In this document: one piece after another, positions 63,006 through 64,000 of the stretch
Layout: every line of letters starts with the position of its first letter
How positions within the stretch are numbered: position 1 is the first letter of the stretch
Assembly: GCF_900114385.1 (NCBI RefSeq)
Contig: NZ_FOSW01000003.1
Location: 62,001-126,000 of the forward strand
Origin: Geodermatophilus ruber
GTDB taxonomy: Bacteria > Actinomycetota > Actinomycetes > Mycobacteriales > Geodermatophilaceae
Reading direction: 5' to 3'
DNA length: 64,000 bases
Program-made: the position numbers and the translations under genes
The notes under the pieces: model-generated
The model's input: only the letters and a program-made list of their open reading frames with translations
What the model was told of the DNA's origin: nothing
The model's database searches: none

Positions 63006-63797
63006 TCAGCGGGGACGGCGGGGGGTGCCGAACCCGGAGAGGTCGATGACCGTTCCCGTGGCGGTGCGGGACTCGCGGGCCGCGCCGAGCAGCACGTAGG
63101 CCTCCGCGTAGTCCTCGGGCAGCGGCTCGATCTCGAGGGCGGAGTTCTCGCGCACGATCTGACCGATCGGGATCGCCGTGCTGATCGATTCGCCGGAGAG
63201 ATCCATGGCGGCCGGGCCGCGCAGATCGGTGGCCATGCCGCCCGGCGCGACCGCGTTGACCCGGATCTCCGGCGCGAGCTCGTAGGCCAGCTGGCGCACC
63301 AGGCCGTGCCCTGCGTGCTTGGCGGCGGTGTAGAGCACCCCGCCGCCACCGGGGTAGAACGCGGCGTTCGAGAGGGTGAAGATCATCGACCCCCGGGACT
63401 CCCGGAGGAGGGGGGCGGCCGCTCTGGCACCCAGGACGTAGCCCTTGACGTTGACCGAGAAGAGCTCATCGAACCCGGCGACCAGGTGCTCGGGCGTGGA
63501 GTCGAGCAGTGCGCGGGAGAAGTCCCAGATCCCGGCGTTCCCTATGAAGACGTCCAGGCCGCCGAACTCGCGCTGGGCGACCGCGCAGGCCTGCGCGTTG
63601 TCGGCGTACTCGGTCACGCTTCCGAGCACGCCGCGCACCGCGTCCCCGTACGAGGCCTCCAGTGCATCGAGCTTGTCCTGCACCCGGTCGAGGACCACCA
63701 CCCGGGCGCCCTCCTCGACGAACCTCCCGACGACGGCGGCGCCCATGCCGGATCCGCCGCCCGTGATCACGGCTGTTCGGTTCTGCAAACGGCCCAT
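63006..63797 (-). CDS. cis-Dihydrodiol dehydrogenase (BphB-like SDR)
   Basis: 263 residues from ATG 63797, GAAGGA 5 bp upstream; longer readings from 63848 lack a ribosome site. TGGGSGMGAAVVGRF (NAD-binding) near 12-26, FIGNAGIWDFSRALLDST near 88 and the catalytic Tyr-x3-Lys in YTAAKHAGHG near 155. DFSRALLDS after NAGIWD is typical for biphenyl- and benzene-type dihydrodiol dehydrogenases, giving the catechol for the extradiol enzyme. Confidence 0.92.
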   Translation of the reverse strand: MGRLQNRTAVITGGGSGMGAAVVGRFVEEGARVVVLDRVQDKLDALEASYGDAVRGVLGSVTEYADNAQACAVAQREFGGLDVFIGNAGIWDFSRALLDSTPEHLVAGFDELFSVNVKGYVLGARAAAPLLRESRGSMIFTLSNAAFYPGGGGVLYTAAKHAGHGLVRQLAYELAPEIRVNAVAPGGMATDLRGPAAMDLSGESISTAIPIGQIVRENSALEIEPLPEDYAEAYVLLGAARESRTATGTVIDLSGFGTPRRPR

Positions 63798-63921
63798 CGT
63801 CATCCTTCGCTCGTCGCCGGTGGCCCGGGAGGTGTGCGTCCGGGTCACGGTGCGGGCCGCGACGGACCCTGACCACGCTCGGTTCCAGTGGCCGGAACGG
63901 TGGGGCGCCCGCAGGAGCTGA

Positions 63922-63977
63922 TTGACCCGAGATCTCCACCACTGTTAGCTTCGTCTCTAGAACGTTCACTCTAGAAC
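63922..63977 (+). promoter_or_regulatory. Promoter with overlapping operator for a gene beyond the window
   Basis: TTGACC (63922-63927) and TTAGCT (63945-63950) are separated by 17 bp. Directly downstream lie two CTCTAGAAC repeats (63955 and 63969, 14-bp period) enclosing the palindrome GAACGTTC (63960-63967). A repressor bound there would block initiation of a plus-strand gene past 64000. Confidence 0.5.
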
Positions 63978-64000
63978 CCCTCAGTGAGCCTGGGATCGGA

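Noticed and set aside
1-64000. tRNA or rRNA genes and att sites
   Set aside because: No cloverleaf-like sequence with TTCGAATC-type arm was recognised on reading; a tRNAscan run would be needed to exclude one completely.

Overview
The window is very GC-rich (mostly above 70%) and gene-dense, with GTG starts, 4-bp start/stop overlaps and gene families typical of Actinomycetota (IniA/IniC-like dynamins, MSMEG_05xx-type nitrogen-starvation proteins, zinc-ribbon membrane proteins). A Geodermatophilaceae- or Pseudonocardia-like soil actinomycete is plausible, but genus cannot be fixed from the sequence. I found no rRNA, tRNA, CRISPR array or intact insertion sequence.

Layout. (1) 1-15.3 kb, envelope stress and remodelling: a MalT-type ATPase regulator (cut by the window edge), an Hsp70-like membrane protein and an adaptor-like membrane protein; a divergent MoxR - DUF58 - transglutaminase-like - beta-propeller operon; an IniA/IniC-like dynamin pair preceded by a peptidoglycan hydrolase without a signal peptide. 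The transglutaminase domain has lost all three catalytic residues. (2) 15.4-23.4 kb, a candidate toxin/effector island: a degenerate LytM protein, a zinc-ribbon membrane protein, an HExxH protein with a peptidoglycan-binding domain, a small coupled helical protein, and a 1267-residue protein with a low-GC C-terminal tip. Two of these share an N-terminal LQ-x2-AGN motif that I associate with proteins of extracellular contractile injection systems. The island holds a decayed copy of the HExxH gene, a tyrosine-recombinase fragment and a pabB fragment. (3) 23.8-27.2 kb: an orphan substrate-binding lipoprotein, two small proteins and a SulP transporter.

(4) 27.4-52.2 kb, the most interesting part, a composite sulfur/nitrogen island. 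A six-gene minus-strand operon with every junction overlapping by 4 bp encodes a phosphosulfolactate synthase homologue, an unrecognised Cys-rich protein, two aspartase/fumarase-superfamily lyases, a PLP enzyme of the D-cysteine desulfhydrase fold and a DUF1116 (AllG-like) protein. The first five match the five-step bacterial coenzyme M route. Around it are the core proteins of the Nit1C / MSMEG_0565-0572 nitrogen-starvation cluster (AIRS-like, GNAT, radical SAM, glycosyltransferase, MSMEG_0572-like), a carbamate kinase plus FdrA, a CoA-disulfide-reductase-like flavoprotein and an XRE-cupin regulator. The usual Nit1C nitrilase is absent; two complete cobalt-type nitrile hydratase operons lie in its place, with an amidase, an AtzG-like partner, a Co/Ni permease and OsmC.

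(5) 52.7-56.6 kb: two alpha/beta hydrolases, an HdeD-like membrane protein and an NmrA-like reductase. (6) 56.5-64 kb: an aromatic ring-dioxygenation and meta-cleavage operon (terminal oxygenase alpha/beta, ferredoxin, extradiol dioxygenase, C-C hydrolase, ferredoxin reductase) with a divergent TetR and a dihydrodiol dehydrogenase. The window ends in a promoter/operator for a gene beyond the edge.
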